From Blepharisma japonicum (lineage: Eukaryota > Ciliophora > Heterotrichea > Heterotrichida > Blepharismidae), in NCBI GenBank assembly GCA_949751835.1, contig CATKHK010000004.1, positions 310,001 to 374,000 on the forward strand: DNA of 64,000 nt. Reading direction: 5' to 3'. Below the pieces are notes generated by a model, which saw only the letters and a program-made list of their open reading frames with translations, was not told where the DNA came from and made no database searches. This document shows, in pieces, positions 21,922 through 32,753 of the stretch. A program made the translations under genes and the position numbers. Each line of letters begins with the position of its first letter. Within the stretch, counting starts at the first letter, position 1.

Positions 21922-22500
21922 ATGCCAAATATGGAGCAACCTCAAGTATATATGCTCTCTAGTTTAATTGAAGGAATATAACTAAGTATATAAAATTCTA
22001 AAATAAAGTAGCATTATACTTTTTATAAGGCCGATTTATTTTCAAAGTATTTTATCAAGCAAAAGCAAGCTAGATGAATAAAAATTAGTACGAGAGTATT
22101 AAAGGCTAAATCAGATGAGAGGATATAAAAAGAATATAAAATTCGAGGAAATGCTATACAGTTAAAAAAATATAACTTTAAAAGCGAATCAACTTGCATA
22201 TATCTTTAATTTCTTCGTTTCACCATTGTAAATTTTTTCCTTAGTCATAGCAATTAAATTTCAGCTACCTATAGTTAAAAAAAATTATTTTTAATCTCCT
22301 CCTCATAAAGCATATTTTGAATTGGTATTACCTTTCAGCTGACATTGAGGTCCTAAAGAAATATATGACACCACTTCAATCGTAGCCTCTGCCCTAGTAA
22401 TTATTGTCTGTAATATAAGAAATTATTACCACCTCAAAATTTCTTGTGAAAGATTTGTATTTTCTAACGTTGTTGAGGTCTTGAAAAATCAGTTTGAAAC
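21922..22500 (+). pseudogene. Relic of a fourth histidine kinase (copy-3 type)
   Basis: An ATG at 21922 with the copy-3-like start MPNMEQP (compare MSNIEQQ) sits behind a copy-3-like 5' flank. The next ~290 bases are decayed. From about 22230 to 22500 the sequence again matches copy 3 at 25797-26060: AIKFQLPIVKKN, then the spans around HILNWYYLSADIEVLKKYMT and the segment ending in ERFVFSNVVEVLKNQFE. Deletions, stops and frame changes are present, and PAS, kinase and receiver parts are missing. From 22501 to 22648 nothing recognisable follows. So the cluster once had at least four members. Confidence 0.7.
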
Positions 22501-22682
22501 ACCCCAATTTTTAAAAATTCAAAACTTACCTTTTGCTAAAACAACTTTACCATCATTTTTATAGGTTTTAGGAGAGGGTTTGAAAAACTGCCGTGTACTT
22601 TATAATTATATTTTTATTCATCCAGTTAAACATTTGGTCCACAGAATTTCAATATAATTATATTCTGACGTATTTAGATTTA

Positions 22683-22835
22683 AAACTTATTTAGGTTTAT
22701 ATCTCTTGCGACCATTACGGGGTTAGCTACTCAGATCCTTCTGCCACATTTTCAACGTGCCTGGCCTGCAAAACACAGTTCCAGCCTAATTTAATCATCA
22801 GGGCGCCTCTGCAGGGCGTTGCATGCTTCGATTTG
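22683..22835. repeat. GC-rich ~150-bp insertion in the copy-2 5' flank
   Basis: Compared with the copy-1 flank, copy 2 carries an extra ~150 bases, far richer in G+C than the surroundings (for example gggcgcctctgcagggcg). On both sides lies atttagatttaaa (about 22669-22682 and 22836-22848), a direct repeat of about 13 bp that looks like a target-site duplication or a pair of excision boundaries. I see no transposase or tRNA-like box. It may be an inserted gene fragment, a short non-autonomous element, or a retained germline-type segment. Confidence 0.45.
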
Positions 22836-23005
22836 CATTTAGATTTAAATAAATATTAATATGAGAAGCTAAAATTTCAAAATAATTGTTTTAAGGGTAA
22901 ATAGCAATATGATAATTGATAGAATTATTGGGCATTGATGAAAATAGTTATTGTATAAATATAAAATTGGAATAGCTAAATCGCATTTTTAATAGCTAAT
23001 AATTA

Positions 23006-25085
23006 ATGTCAAGTATTCAGCAACAATGGTGGGATGAAGAAGTCAAAGATATGTACAAACTCATCATTTTTTACAGCTACATTTTATTTTCTGTCTCCCT
23101 CTTTCCTAGACTTTTATATTTCTTATATAGCCTCTCATCTGAATTAGGAATATTCATTTTCATCGGATTTTTTATACATTCAATATGCATTTTGATTATT
23201 AAATATTTCGAAAAGAAATCCTCATTATCAAAAACTATTGCTGCTATTATTTTTGCAGAAATTTACTCACTTACTTGCTACATCCCATCTATAAGTAATA
23301 AAGAGCATCTATGCTTAAGATGAATTTTCTCATTGGTATTAACAACACAATTTCAACTCCCTATAGTAAAAAATAAAGTAATTTTCAATTTGCTACTTAT
23401 CAAGCATATTTTGATGTGATATTATTTATCAATTGATATTGATGTAATAAAAAAGTCATATGATATAACTCCATTAATTGCTGCAACAGCAATTATTGTA
23501 GTTTGCAATATTGGCAACTATTATCGTCAAAAATATAGCTTGATTTCTTTCTCAAATAATATTTTTTGCTTTCCATTCCAAATTAATATTATTTAGCTGA
23601 ATAACACCTAGTGCAACTTCTCCCTCTTGAGCATTTTCAAATATATAATTTATATCATCAATAAGTAAATTAGATTGATTTAATTGGGATATTTTTTTAT
23701 CCGCACAATATTTACACTTTTCAAGCTCAGTGAAAATGTCTAGAGGATTGCAGTTTAGAAATTCAAGAGTATTTCTATTATAAAATTCAACTGTTCTATT
23801 TACAGTAATAACTAAGATTCCATCAGTAAGTGCTTGTGTAATTAGCTCGAATCTTTTCTTCGATTCCTCTATCAATCAAATTATTGAACTAGAAAATTCA
23901 ATTGCTAATGATCATATGAAAACAGTTCTATTAAGATCAGTTTCTCATGAGCTAAAAACTCCGCTTAACGCTATATCATTTTTTACTAATGAGCTTATAG
24001 AAAAGCCATTAATAGAAATGCCAGATAGCGAAAAAGAAAAATTAAAATTAGTTTTAATTTCATCAAAGTTGATGCTTTCTCTAATAAATGATTTACTGGA
24101 CTACTCAAAAATGCTTGCAGGAGCTTTTTCTATAAATAAAACGAGCTCTGATATAAGACAAACTATTTATAATGCATGCGATTTGATTAGCATGCAAGCT
24201 AAAAAGAAAAATATAAGCTTGATTTACAGAATTGATCCCAACATCCCTGAATTAGTTTTTACTGATATTGTGAGATTCAGTCAAATTTTATTGAATCTGC
24301 TAAGTAATGCATTAAAATTTACTATCAAAGGGTACATAGAAATTTGTGTTTGAATTAATTCTGACAATAAACTTGAGTGCAAAGTAGAAGACACAGGAGT
24401 TGGTATAAGCAAAGAAGCACAAAAGAAATTATTCAGAGAATTCAGTACAAATTATGACCCTGTTTTGAATTCTCAAGGGAATGGATTAGGGCTATGAATA
24501 TCAAATTTCTTAGTGAAATCATTAGGCGGCTCAGGGATAAAAGTCAAGTCGAAGCTAGGAAAAGGATCACAATTTCAATTCTCCATAGATGCTTTTGAAA
24601 ATCCTCAAGAATTAAGGAACTTCGAAGAGGTTCTTACTACCGATGAAGAAGTAGATTGGTTGGATTTTTATTTTAACAAAACTTTTAACGTTCCTTTAAA
24701 ATCAAAAATCCTTATCGTGGACGACAATGAACTTAATAGAATGATTGTTGGCTCAATTTTAAGCCAAAATTGCATTAGCTATGCAGAAGCTTGAAACGGA
24801 AAAGATGCCTTAAATAAAATCCTTGAGTCCAATAGCAAAGGATATATGTATTCAGCAATAATTATGGATTGTAATATGCCCGAAATGGATGGTTTTGAGG
24901 CAACAAGAGAAATAATCAAATTGCATCAAATGAGAAAAATAAATGAGATGCCAAGCATTATTGGCTATTCAGCATATAGCTCAGATGAGGACAGAAATGC
25001 CTGCTTTGAATGCGGAATGGTGGATTATTTAATTAAGCCTTCGTCATCGGAGAATATTATAAACGTAGTTAAACGGTATCTTTAG
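23006..25085 (+). pseudogene. Hybrid histidine kinase copy 2, split by an internal inversion
   Basis: The gene starts like copy 1 (MSSIQQQWWDEEVKDMYK) and stays open through the membrane spans to about 23528. There ~344 bp covering the PAS region are inverted, and the kinase part resumes at about 23873 in another frame. From ATG 23916 the 3' part is open to TAG 25085 with TGA as Trp: HisKA SVSHELKTPLN, HATPase, and receiver with IIMDCNMPEMDG. That part is nearly identical to copy 1, so the duplication or a gene conversion is recent. As drawn the gene cannot make the full protein, though a soluble HisKA-HATPase-REC product of ~389 residues could be made from 23916. Codon 138 is TGA here and TGG in copy 1. 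Confidence 0.8.
23529..23872 (-). other. Inverted PAS-coding segment
   Basis: Read on the minus strand this stretch is open for 107 residues and reproduces copy 1 residues ~191-300 (KKRFELITQALTDGILVI ... IQLNNINLEWKAKNII) with almost no changes. At the left joint cgtc is followed by aaaaatatagcttg, and gtcaaaaatatagcttg also occurs on the reverse strand of copy 1, so a short homology spans the break. About 45 bp of the copy-1 sequence is missing at the left joint and about a dozen at the right. The untouched frame shows the inversion is young. Confidence 0.85.
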
Positions 25086-25479
25086 ATGACTAATATCACA
25101 TTTTGGTATGAAAGTGTACTTTATATTATTGAGATCCCTATTTAAACTAAAATATATTTCTAAATTAATTTCTTAATAATTTTATTATGTCTCATTTAAT
25201 TTAAAATCTTTAAGTTTTAGTCCAGTTTTTCTGGAAAAAGTGAATATTGAATTCAATTTAAAAAATTTTAAAAATAATAAAATTTAGATGTTGATGGAAA
25301 TTTCCATCTCATGCAATAATAATCTAAATAATTTATTAATTTCATTTTTAATATAGTTTTAAGTCCTTAACTTGATATTTCGAGCTCTAAATTGGTTTGT
25401 TATTTGCATTTAACTTTCAAATTTTTAATCGTCATTTCATTCTAAATTAGTTTATTTTTAAAATATTACAAAATTATTA
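25086..25479 (+). repeat. Spacer between copies 2 and 3, duplicated at 21541-21921
   Basis: AT-rich spacer of ~394 bases matching the 3' flank of copy 1 and leading into the copy-3 start. No gene seen. It should hold the copy-3 promoter. Confidence 0.6.
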
Positions 25480-27615
25480 ATGTCAAATATAGAGCAGCAA
25501 TGGTGGAACGAAGAGATTAAAGACATGTACAAACTGATCATCTTTTACAGCTATATTTTGTCATCTGTATCAGTATTTCCTCGAATTTTATATTCTTTTT
25601 ATATTCACTCATCTGATTTAGCCTTTAATACCCTCGTTCTAACATTTAGTCATCTAGCTTGCTTTTGCTTGATAAAATACTTTGAAAGTAAATCGGCCTT
25701 ATCAAAAAGCACAATTGCTGTTTTATTTCTAGAATTTTATACACTCACTTGTTATATACCTTCAATGAAAACTAGAGAGCATATATGCTTAAGGTGAATT
25801 TTCTCTTTAGTAACAACAATTCAATTTCAGCTACCTATGGTTAAAAACAAACTAATTTTTAATCTCCTCCTTATAAAGCATATTTTGATGTGGTATTATC
25901 TTTCAGTTGACATTGAGGTCCTAAAGAAATCATATGACATTACTCCAGTTGTAGCTGCTGCCGCAGTAATTATTGTCTGTAATATAGGAAACTATTACCG
26001 CCTCAAAATTTCTTATGAAAGATTTGTATTTTCTAAAGAAGTTGAGGTTTCTAAAAATAGATTTGAAATAATTACACAAGCTTTTGCAGATGGTATCATA
26101 GTCATAACAATAAACCAAAAAATCGAATTTTATAACTCTACAGCTTTAGAATTTTTGAATTGCAGATATGATGAAATTTTTTCAGAACTTATGAAATGTA
26201 AATATTGTGCTGATAAAAAAATTTCCCAGTTTAATCATTCTGATATGCTTATTGATGATATAAATTATATTTTTGAAAACGTTCAGGTAGGAGAAGTGAC
26301 GCTTGGAGTGATTCAAATAAACAACATTAATCTAGAGTGGAAGGCAAAAAATATTATTTGAGAGAGAAATCAAGCTATATTTTTGACAATAAGGAATATT
26401 AATCAAATTATTGAGCTCGAAAAGTCTATAGCTGATGATCATATGAAAACAGTTCTTTTAAGATCTGTTTCTCATGAGTTAAAAACTCCACTCAACGCTA
26501 TATCTTTTTTTACAGATGAACTTATAGAAAAGCCACTAATTGAGATACCGGATAGTGAAAAAGAAAAATTAAAATTAGTCTTAATTTCATCAAAATTGAT
26601 GCTTTCTCTAATAAATGATTTACTAGACTATTCAAAAATGCTTGCGGGAGCTTTTACTATAAATAAAACAAGTTCTGATATAAGACAAACTATTTGCAAT
26701 GCATGCGATTTGATTAGCATGCAAGCTAAAAAGAAAAATATAAGCCTGATTCATAGAGTTGATCCCAACATTCCTGAATTTGTTTTTACAGATATTGTGA
26801 GATTCAGTCAAATTTTATTGAATTTATTAAGTAATGCCTTAAAGTTCACAATAAAAGGCTACATAGAAATTTGCGTTTGAATTAACTCAGAAAACAAGCT
26901 TGAATGCAAAGTAGAAGACACTGGAATAGGGATAAATAAAGAAATCAAAAGAAAATTATTCACTGAATTCAGCACAAACTATAACCCAGTTCTAAATTCC
27001 CAGGGAAGTGGGCTTGGGCTATGAATCTCAAATTTCTTAGTAAAATCATTAGGTGGATCAGGAATAAAAGCAAAGTCCAAACTTGGCAAAGGCTCAAGCT
27101 TTCATTTTGCGATTGATATTTATGAAGATACACCTGAAATTCGAAGTTATGAAGAGCCTCCTACGAATATTGATGAGGGTGCTGAAAAATATGATTTCTA
27201 TTTTGACAGAAATTTCAATAATGTACTAAATTCTAAAGTTCTTATTGTAGATGATAATGAGCTAAATCGAATGATACTTGCCTCTATTTTAAGCCAAAAT
27301 AACATCAGCTATACAGAGGCTTGAAATGGGAAAGATGCATTAAATAAAATCATTGAATGCAATAATAAAGGTAGCATGTATTCTATTGTGATTATGGATT
27401 GTAATATGCCTGAAATGGATGGTTTTGAGGCTACACGAGAAATAGTTAAATTATACCAAATGAAAAAACTATATCAATTGCCTAATATTATTGGATATTC
27501 TGCCTATAGTTCAGATGAAGATAGAAATGCCTGTTACGACTGTGGTATGGTTGATTATTTAACAAAACCTTCACCATCAGAAAAAATAATAAGCTTGATA
27601 AAACAATATATATAA
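25480..27615 (+). CDS. Membrane hybrid histidine kinase, copy 3
   Basis: 711 residues, no introns, with TGA=Trp codons at positions matching copy 1 (for example ICLRWIFSLV, KNIIWERNQ, EICVWIN, EAWNGKDAL). Same layout as copy 1: N-terminal membrane spans, PAS-like sensor, HisKA with His332 in SVSHELKTPLN, HATPase (LLSNALKF, DTGIGIN, GSGLGLWIS) and REC with Asp640 in VIMDCNMPEMDG and a conserved Lys in LTKPSP. It differs from copies 1 and 2 most in the membrane spans and linker before REC, least in the HisKA domain. That pattern suits receptors that respond to different inputs but use one phosphorelay; this is inference. Confidence 0.9.
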
Positions 27616-28089
27616 ATTTTTAAGAGCTTTCTAAAATTTAATTTCATACGGGTTTTTAATTAGCTATTAATTATATAATTGTTTTTATAGAAGGATTGTT
27701 TGCATAAAAATTTTAAGAAATATTTGAACTATATATTAAATAGCTCTTTTTACGAGACTATTTTTATATTTTTAAACAATAGTTGAAAAAAGATGAATCA
27801 TCATTATTCTGATCAAATTAATAAATCAACTTCTCCTTTTCAAGGTATTATGAGAAATGATAATGATCAATGATCTAAATAATAAATATTAGTATTATTT
27901 GCTATTTCAATTGGTAACCTTAATATGTGCATAAGATAAATTTACATTTTGAAGTTTTCATAATTATAAGAATAAATAAAGTAATATCACTTTTTAATTA
28001 ATCTTTAAATAGTATTACTCTATATTTAAAATAAAAAGAGTGATTATATATGTATTTCTTCTGAAACTGGTAGTAAGCTTACTAAAAGG
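27616..28089. other. AT-rich spacer
   Basis: About 470 bases after histidine kinase copy 3. Short open stretches only; nothing I can assign. Confidence 0.4.
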
Positions 28090-28480
28090 CTCTCAAACAG
28101 GAACTTAATCCTGGTAGATTTTATGATCTCAAGAATCTTGACACAGCTCTCCTTTTGAGCTTGATCGAACTAATGGAGGCATAACAACAACTGTTACAGT
28201 TTGATTTAGAGTGAGTACTTCTATTGAAAATGGATACATAGAAATGACTTTTCCCCCAGGGATAACAGGTCCTGTCTATCTCTCCATGACCCTTTCAGCA
28301 GATGAGGACAAAAGTTTTACGTTTTTACTCACATCCCTGGCATGGCTTGCTTTATATTGACCATTTGGCTTAGTTACAAGATCTTCTTCAAATTATCAAA
28401 TTTTTAAAAAATTGCATCTAGTTCTGCACTAATAGTGAGTGCTTTATCCGGAAATCAAAGCCCAATAATAGGAAACTCAC
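28090..28480 (+). pseudogene. Relic of a paralogue of the giant surface protein
   Basis: Read with TGA as Trp, this block gives ILWSQESWHSSPFELDRTN and TVTVWFRVSTSIENGYIEM, then TFPPGITGPVYLS. These align with the N-terminus of the surface protein at 35197 (ILWPKETWVSSPIQVSQTN, VILTFTFRPSTTLSNGILEV, DLPSGLSGGPFYLS). The upstream NPGR is one base out of frame with ILW, and only ~100 codons remain. It is a broken copy of the same gene family, about 7 kb from the intact gene. 28481-28662 shows nothing else. Confidence 0.6.
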
Positions 28481-28662
28481 ATGAGTTATTATTTACGCCA
28501 CAGCCGTTAATTCATTTCGCTTTTTTAAATTTAAAAATTTACCCATCGAAGTCTAAAAGAAGCAACATTCTTCAAGTTAAAATATTGCACTTATAAGGCC
28601 TCCTGCTAGAAATAAATTTTCAAAAGCATTGATTTATTAGATTTATAAGTTATAATTAATAA

Positions 28663-29934
28663 ATGCCTAAGGGATTTTGCTATATTGAGAATTGTCTCAA
28701 TTATCCAAGTATAGTTTGCAATTGTAGATCAGGACAAATCTTTATTTGTCACAAGCATGCAGAAAATCATCTTAAACTAGAAGGCAAGCATTTTTATACC
28801 CTTTATTCCGAAATTTCAGAGCAAACAAGAAAATCGACTTTAAAAATTTTCTATAAAATAAACTCTGATTTAAAACAATACAAAATGAAAATTATAGAGG
28901 AAGAATCAACTTTTATAAATAAAATTTCCGAAGTCGCAAAAAAAGTTTTAAAAAAGCTCAATGATTACCATAATAAAGTAAACGAAATTTTGTCAGCAAT
29001 AAACCAATTAAAGCAAATTGACAATACCAAATCTCCATCTTTTATTGAGTCCCTTCTTTTAAAATCGAAAAAATACGTATGAGGACCGAGTGCAATTAGA
29101 TCTCCAAGGCTGATAATGCATAGCATTGATTCTTCTTTAATTAAAAAGTCAATTAATTTAGAGCCATTCTCACCAAATTTCTGTTATGGAGATTATTCCG
29201 AAATATCAACTAGCCTGCTTAAATTTGTAAAAAGTTGAGATCTAAATATATTTGATGTAAAAAATTTTGATATAACGAAAAATGAAATTCAAATCTCTGA
29301 GTTTCTTGATAAGGGCGGAGCTCAATGCTTACTACCTGATGGTAGTTTATTTTATTACAATGATTCTTATGTTTCATTTATAATTGACCCTCTAAATAAA
29401 ATAAAACGCATTCCTTTTTTTAGAAGCGCCCAATATTCAGGGTCAATTTATGGTAATGGGTGTGTATTTTTGTTTGGAGGCAGAAAGTTCAATTCTGAAA
29501 AATATGACTTAAAGCGAAATAAATGAATACTGCTTCCTCGATTTCCAATGCATTTATTTGATGCTACAACTTGTGCGTTATTCAAGAATTATATATTGAT
29601 TGGAGGCATGCAATCAAAAAAGATATTGATTTTTGATCTAGACATTAATTCTTATTCCACAATTTCCATAACTTCAATAGGAGAAACATCTAAAGCATTT
29701 TTTGTAAGAAAAGAAAAGATTTTCCTGCTCACATTTTCTAAGCTGATTTATGAAAACAAAGGGGATCTTATTAATTGAGAAAATTTGGGAAAATGTCCAC
29801 TACTTCAGGCTTATGAACATGTTATTAGTCATCATATTTATTATCAAGGGAAATATTATTTCGCAGATTATTTTTGTATTTACTCATTTAACCTTAAGCA
29901 AAAAAAATTAGATGTCGTTGTTCCTCTTAAATAA
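28663..29934 (+). CDS. B-box-like/coiled-coil/kelch-like family protein, copy B
   Basis: 423 residues from ATG 28663 to TAA 29932-29934, with TGA as Trp (KYVWGPS, FVKSWDL, NKWILLP, LINWENL). The zinc module is present: CYIENCLNYPSIVCNCRSG then FICHKHAENH. The coiled coil follows, then AQCLLPDGSLFYYN and propeller strands (VFLFGGRKFNSEKYDL, YILIGGMQSKKILIFDL). The GG doublets are clearer than in copy A, supporting a kelch-type propeller. Same orientation as copies A, C and D. Function unknown. Confidence 0.7.
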
Positions 29935-30229
29935 ATAATCTTATTATTTTAATCCATCTATGCTGATGCTTTAAAATGAATATCAATTTTGGATATATAT
30001 TATTTTGGAGTACTTAAGTTTTTCTATGGCTTATTTTCTGTTAAAATATATTAAAAATAATTGCTAATAATTTAAAAAAGAAATTGTAAGTAATTTTTTA
30101 ATTTTATCTATTGTAAAAGATCTTTAGGCAAAATTTTCCTAAGACAAGAGCTGCTTTTCAATAGTAAAAGATCTAATAGTGTTCGGACTATATAGTTTTC
30201 AGACCCATTTGCTTATTTTCAAGGCAGCC

Positions 30230-30620
30230 CAAAAAATGATATTGAATATTTCTAAATTAAATGCCTTAGATAAATCAAAGCCTTTAAGTTGAATAGAAAC
30301 TCTATTAGATTCTCATGCATAGACATAAAATGTAGAGAAATATTTTTTAACAACCTAAATTGAATGTAAATAGATTCAAACCTGCATCGTTTAGCCATTT
30401 ATTTGAAATTGATAACATTGATAATAATTTTGAGAAGAAATTTAGCGATAAGCATGTGATTAAGTTGTTTTATAAAGATAATGCAGAAGAAACAGGCTCT
30501 AATTTTCAAATTTTCGATATAGAGAGCTTAATAATTGACAAAATAAAGTCCTGGAAATTTGATTTAAATTTTTACAGGTGTTTTGCTTAACTTTTAGATA
30601 GCAATTTGATTATTTATTCC
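30230..30620 (+). pseudogene. Relic of the zinc/kelch-like family
   Basis: Around 30240-30330 the sequence reads ISKLNALDKSKPLSWIETLL, matching the family segment between coiled coil and propeller (INEINNSKPLCFAESLL in copy A). From 30360 a second stretch reads FKPASFSHLFEIDNIDNNFE, matching RLFRLDSLDK of copy A. Stops and frame changes separate them and both ends are lost. The neighbouring 29935-30229 and 30621-30921 stretches are AT-rich without a recognisable gene. Confidence 0.55.
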
Positions 30621-30921
30621 TATTTAAAGGAAGAATTAGTTTTCTATTTCATGATGCTGTTGAAATTTTCAATAGAAGCTCAATAATTGCTCAATTCTAT
30701 ATTAAAGAAAGGAGATTTTATCAGAAAAGCTCATCCTAAGCTAATGTACCATATAGAGATCCAAATTTAAACGAAAATTTTGTAAAAAATGCTCATACCT
30801 TCTTACCTGTCTCCCCGAGCAAACACAACTTATCACATATCTAGGCCTTGGCAGCTGCCTTTATGCAACTAGGATCCCTTCCTGCAAATGTATGAAGAAG
30901 ATAAAGATTAACAAAGCTTAT

Positions 30922-31400
30922 TTATCTACAAATAACTAGGTTTTCAGCCTGAATCTTCCTAGCAATTTTTCTTCTTAAAATTTCTGTGACTCCCTTGTGT
31001 GCTTCAGCACTTGCAAGTGGCTCATCAGAAATCTTGAAGCATTTTAATGGTGTAGTTGGCATCAATTTAACTAAAAGTCTTAATAAGAGTCATCCAAAGC
31101 CTATAGCAATGCAAATTTCGTGCTGCTCTAGGGTAATGGGGAACATCTGACTAGCTCTCCGCCAAAAGTGACTAGGACAATTTTTATTATGATAGTTATG
31201 ACGATAATGAATAAGAAAATCCAATTGATAAAAAATCCGGAATTTATTCCGTCGTGCTCCCAATCGGTGAGGCTTTTCCTCTTGTTTTGGCTTTTTTTCA
31301 ACCCCGGGTAAATTCCGCCATCTCCTTCTTAGAATTTACCTCAGATATAAAATTTCGCTAAACCCGAGGAATTACCTATTGAGACGCATTATAATTATGC
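30922..31400 (-). pseudogene. C-terminal fragment of a plasma-membrane Ca2+-ATPase
   Basis: Minus strand: ISEVNSKKEMAEFTRGW, then in another frame NSGFFINWIFLFIIVITIII and KIVLVTFGGELVR, then in a third frame MFPITLEQHEICIAIGFGW and LLLRLLVKLMP before a charged tail ending at TAA 30922. This order (…NEINS-like segment, membrane span, FGG, xxLxLEQ, membrane span, xxxP) is the last membrane region of PMCA-type P2B ATPases. At least two frame changes break it and nothing upstream of the last spans remains. A gene fragment, not a working pump. No such gene is otherwise present in the window. Confidence 0.6.
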
Positions 31401-31487
31401 ATGAGTTAATTATTGCAATATCTCTTATATTAATTATTATTATCAAAGCTATTGATGGAGGATTGGGAAAGCACATTTAATAAATAA

Positions 31488-32753
31488 ATGTTTAGAAATT
31501 GCTGTTTTGTTCCATTTTGTCAAGCTGAAGCTGTTTTTGCTTGCCACTGTGAAACAAATCCAATTTTAATTTGTCAGAAACATAAAAATCATCATTATTT
31601 GCTAATTGGAAAACATAATTTATTGAGCATAAATCAAAAAATCAAAGAAGAAACAAAACAAGCTGTGTTAAAGTCGTTCTTGGAATTAAAATCTAAAGCA
31701 ATTGAATGCAAAATAAGGATAATTCAAGAAGAGTCAAATTTAGTCAATGAAATCCATAAATCATTAATAAAAGCTTTAAATGAGCTAAAAATTTATGAGC
31801 AAAATATAAATGATATGATTCTCAACATTTGCAATCAGAAAGAACTTAGCAACTCTAAGCATCTAAATTTAATTGAAGAACTATTAAATACATCAGCTAA
31901 AGAAATTAAAAACGCAGATAAAATTCCTCAACCTAAGTTATATATAAATACAATCAATTATAGTCTGCTTAGCAGTTTATTTGAATTGGATAATTTAGAT
32001 AGTACTTTTCATGAAAAAAAACTCATACCAATCATAAAATATTTACATAACTATCCAAAATCTGATTTATATTTTATTGATATAAAGCATTTAAAAATCA
32101 AAAAAATAAATTTTTTCGAGGGTCCAATAAATTTTGAGCTAGGTGCAAAATGCTTACTTCCAGATGGAAATATATTTTACAGTAATAATGGAATATCCTT
32201 TATAATAGATTCTCACAATCGCATAAATCCAATACCTAAATGGCATCAAAATTGAAAATCATGTGCTATTTATAAAGATCAAGAGATTTTTTTATTTGGT
32301 GGACACTGCAATTACCCTTCAAAATTTATTATGGATAAAAACAGATGAAGCCAACTTACCACTTTTTGGATTGGTAGCGACCCTACTTGTGCCTTATATA
32401 AAGACTGCATCTTATTAACGTCATTCTACTTAGACAAGCTAATCTATTATGATACAATAATAGATTCTTATTCTGAGGTCTCGTCACTGCAGTTGTTATC
32501 TGGCAATGCTAAAGCAGTTTTTGTTGGAGAAGAAAATATATTTTTATTTGAATTTTCGCATTTTATATATGAAAATAATGATGATTTGCGAAGTTGAACT
32601 ATTATTGGACTTTGTTCATACTTAGTTAATAAATGTCTAGTAAGCATTGTTTTGTTGCAAGTTGTGCAGAAAAGCCTCAATTCTTTTGTACATGCAAAAT
32701 TCCTCCTGTATTTATGTGCACTCATCACTTGCAAAATCACAAAGTGCTTGTAG
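31488..32753 (+). CDS. Zinc/coiled-coil/kelch-like family protein, copy C, 3' truncated
   Basis: The N-terminus keeps the zinc module (CCFVPFCQAEAVFACHC, LICQKHKNHH), then the coiled coil and AKCLLPDGNIFYSN, with TGA as Trp further on. The frame matches the family to about 32620 (SWTIIGLCSYLV), where the last ~45 family residues should follow. Instead it runs into the leader and start of copy D (ATG 32633) and continues out of family for ~40 residues to TAG 32751-32753. So a deletion has fused the 3' part of copy C to the 5' end of copy D. About 421 residues if read through; whether it is made is unknown. Confidence 0.6.

Noticed and set aside
22683-22835. A tRNA or SINE-like element in the GC-rich insertion
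   Set aside because: No cloverleaf or A/B box could be made out by eye.
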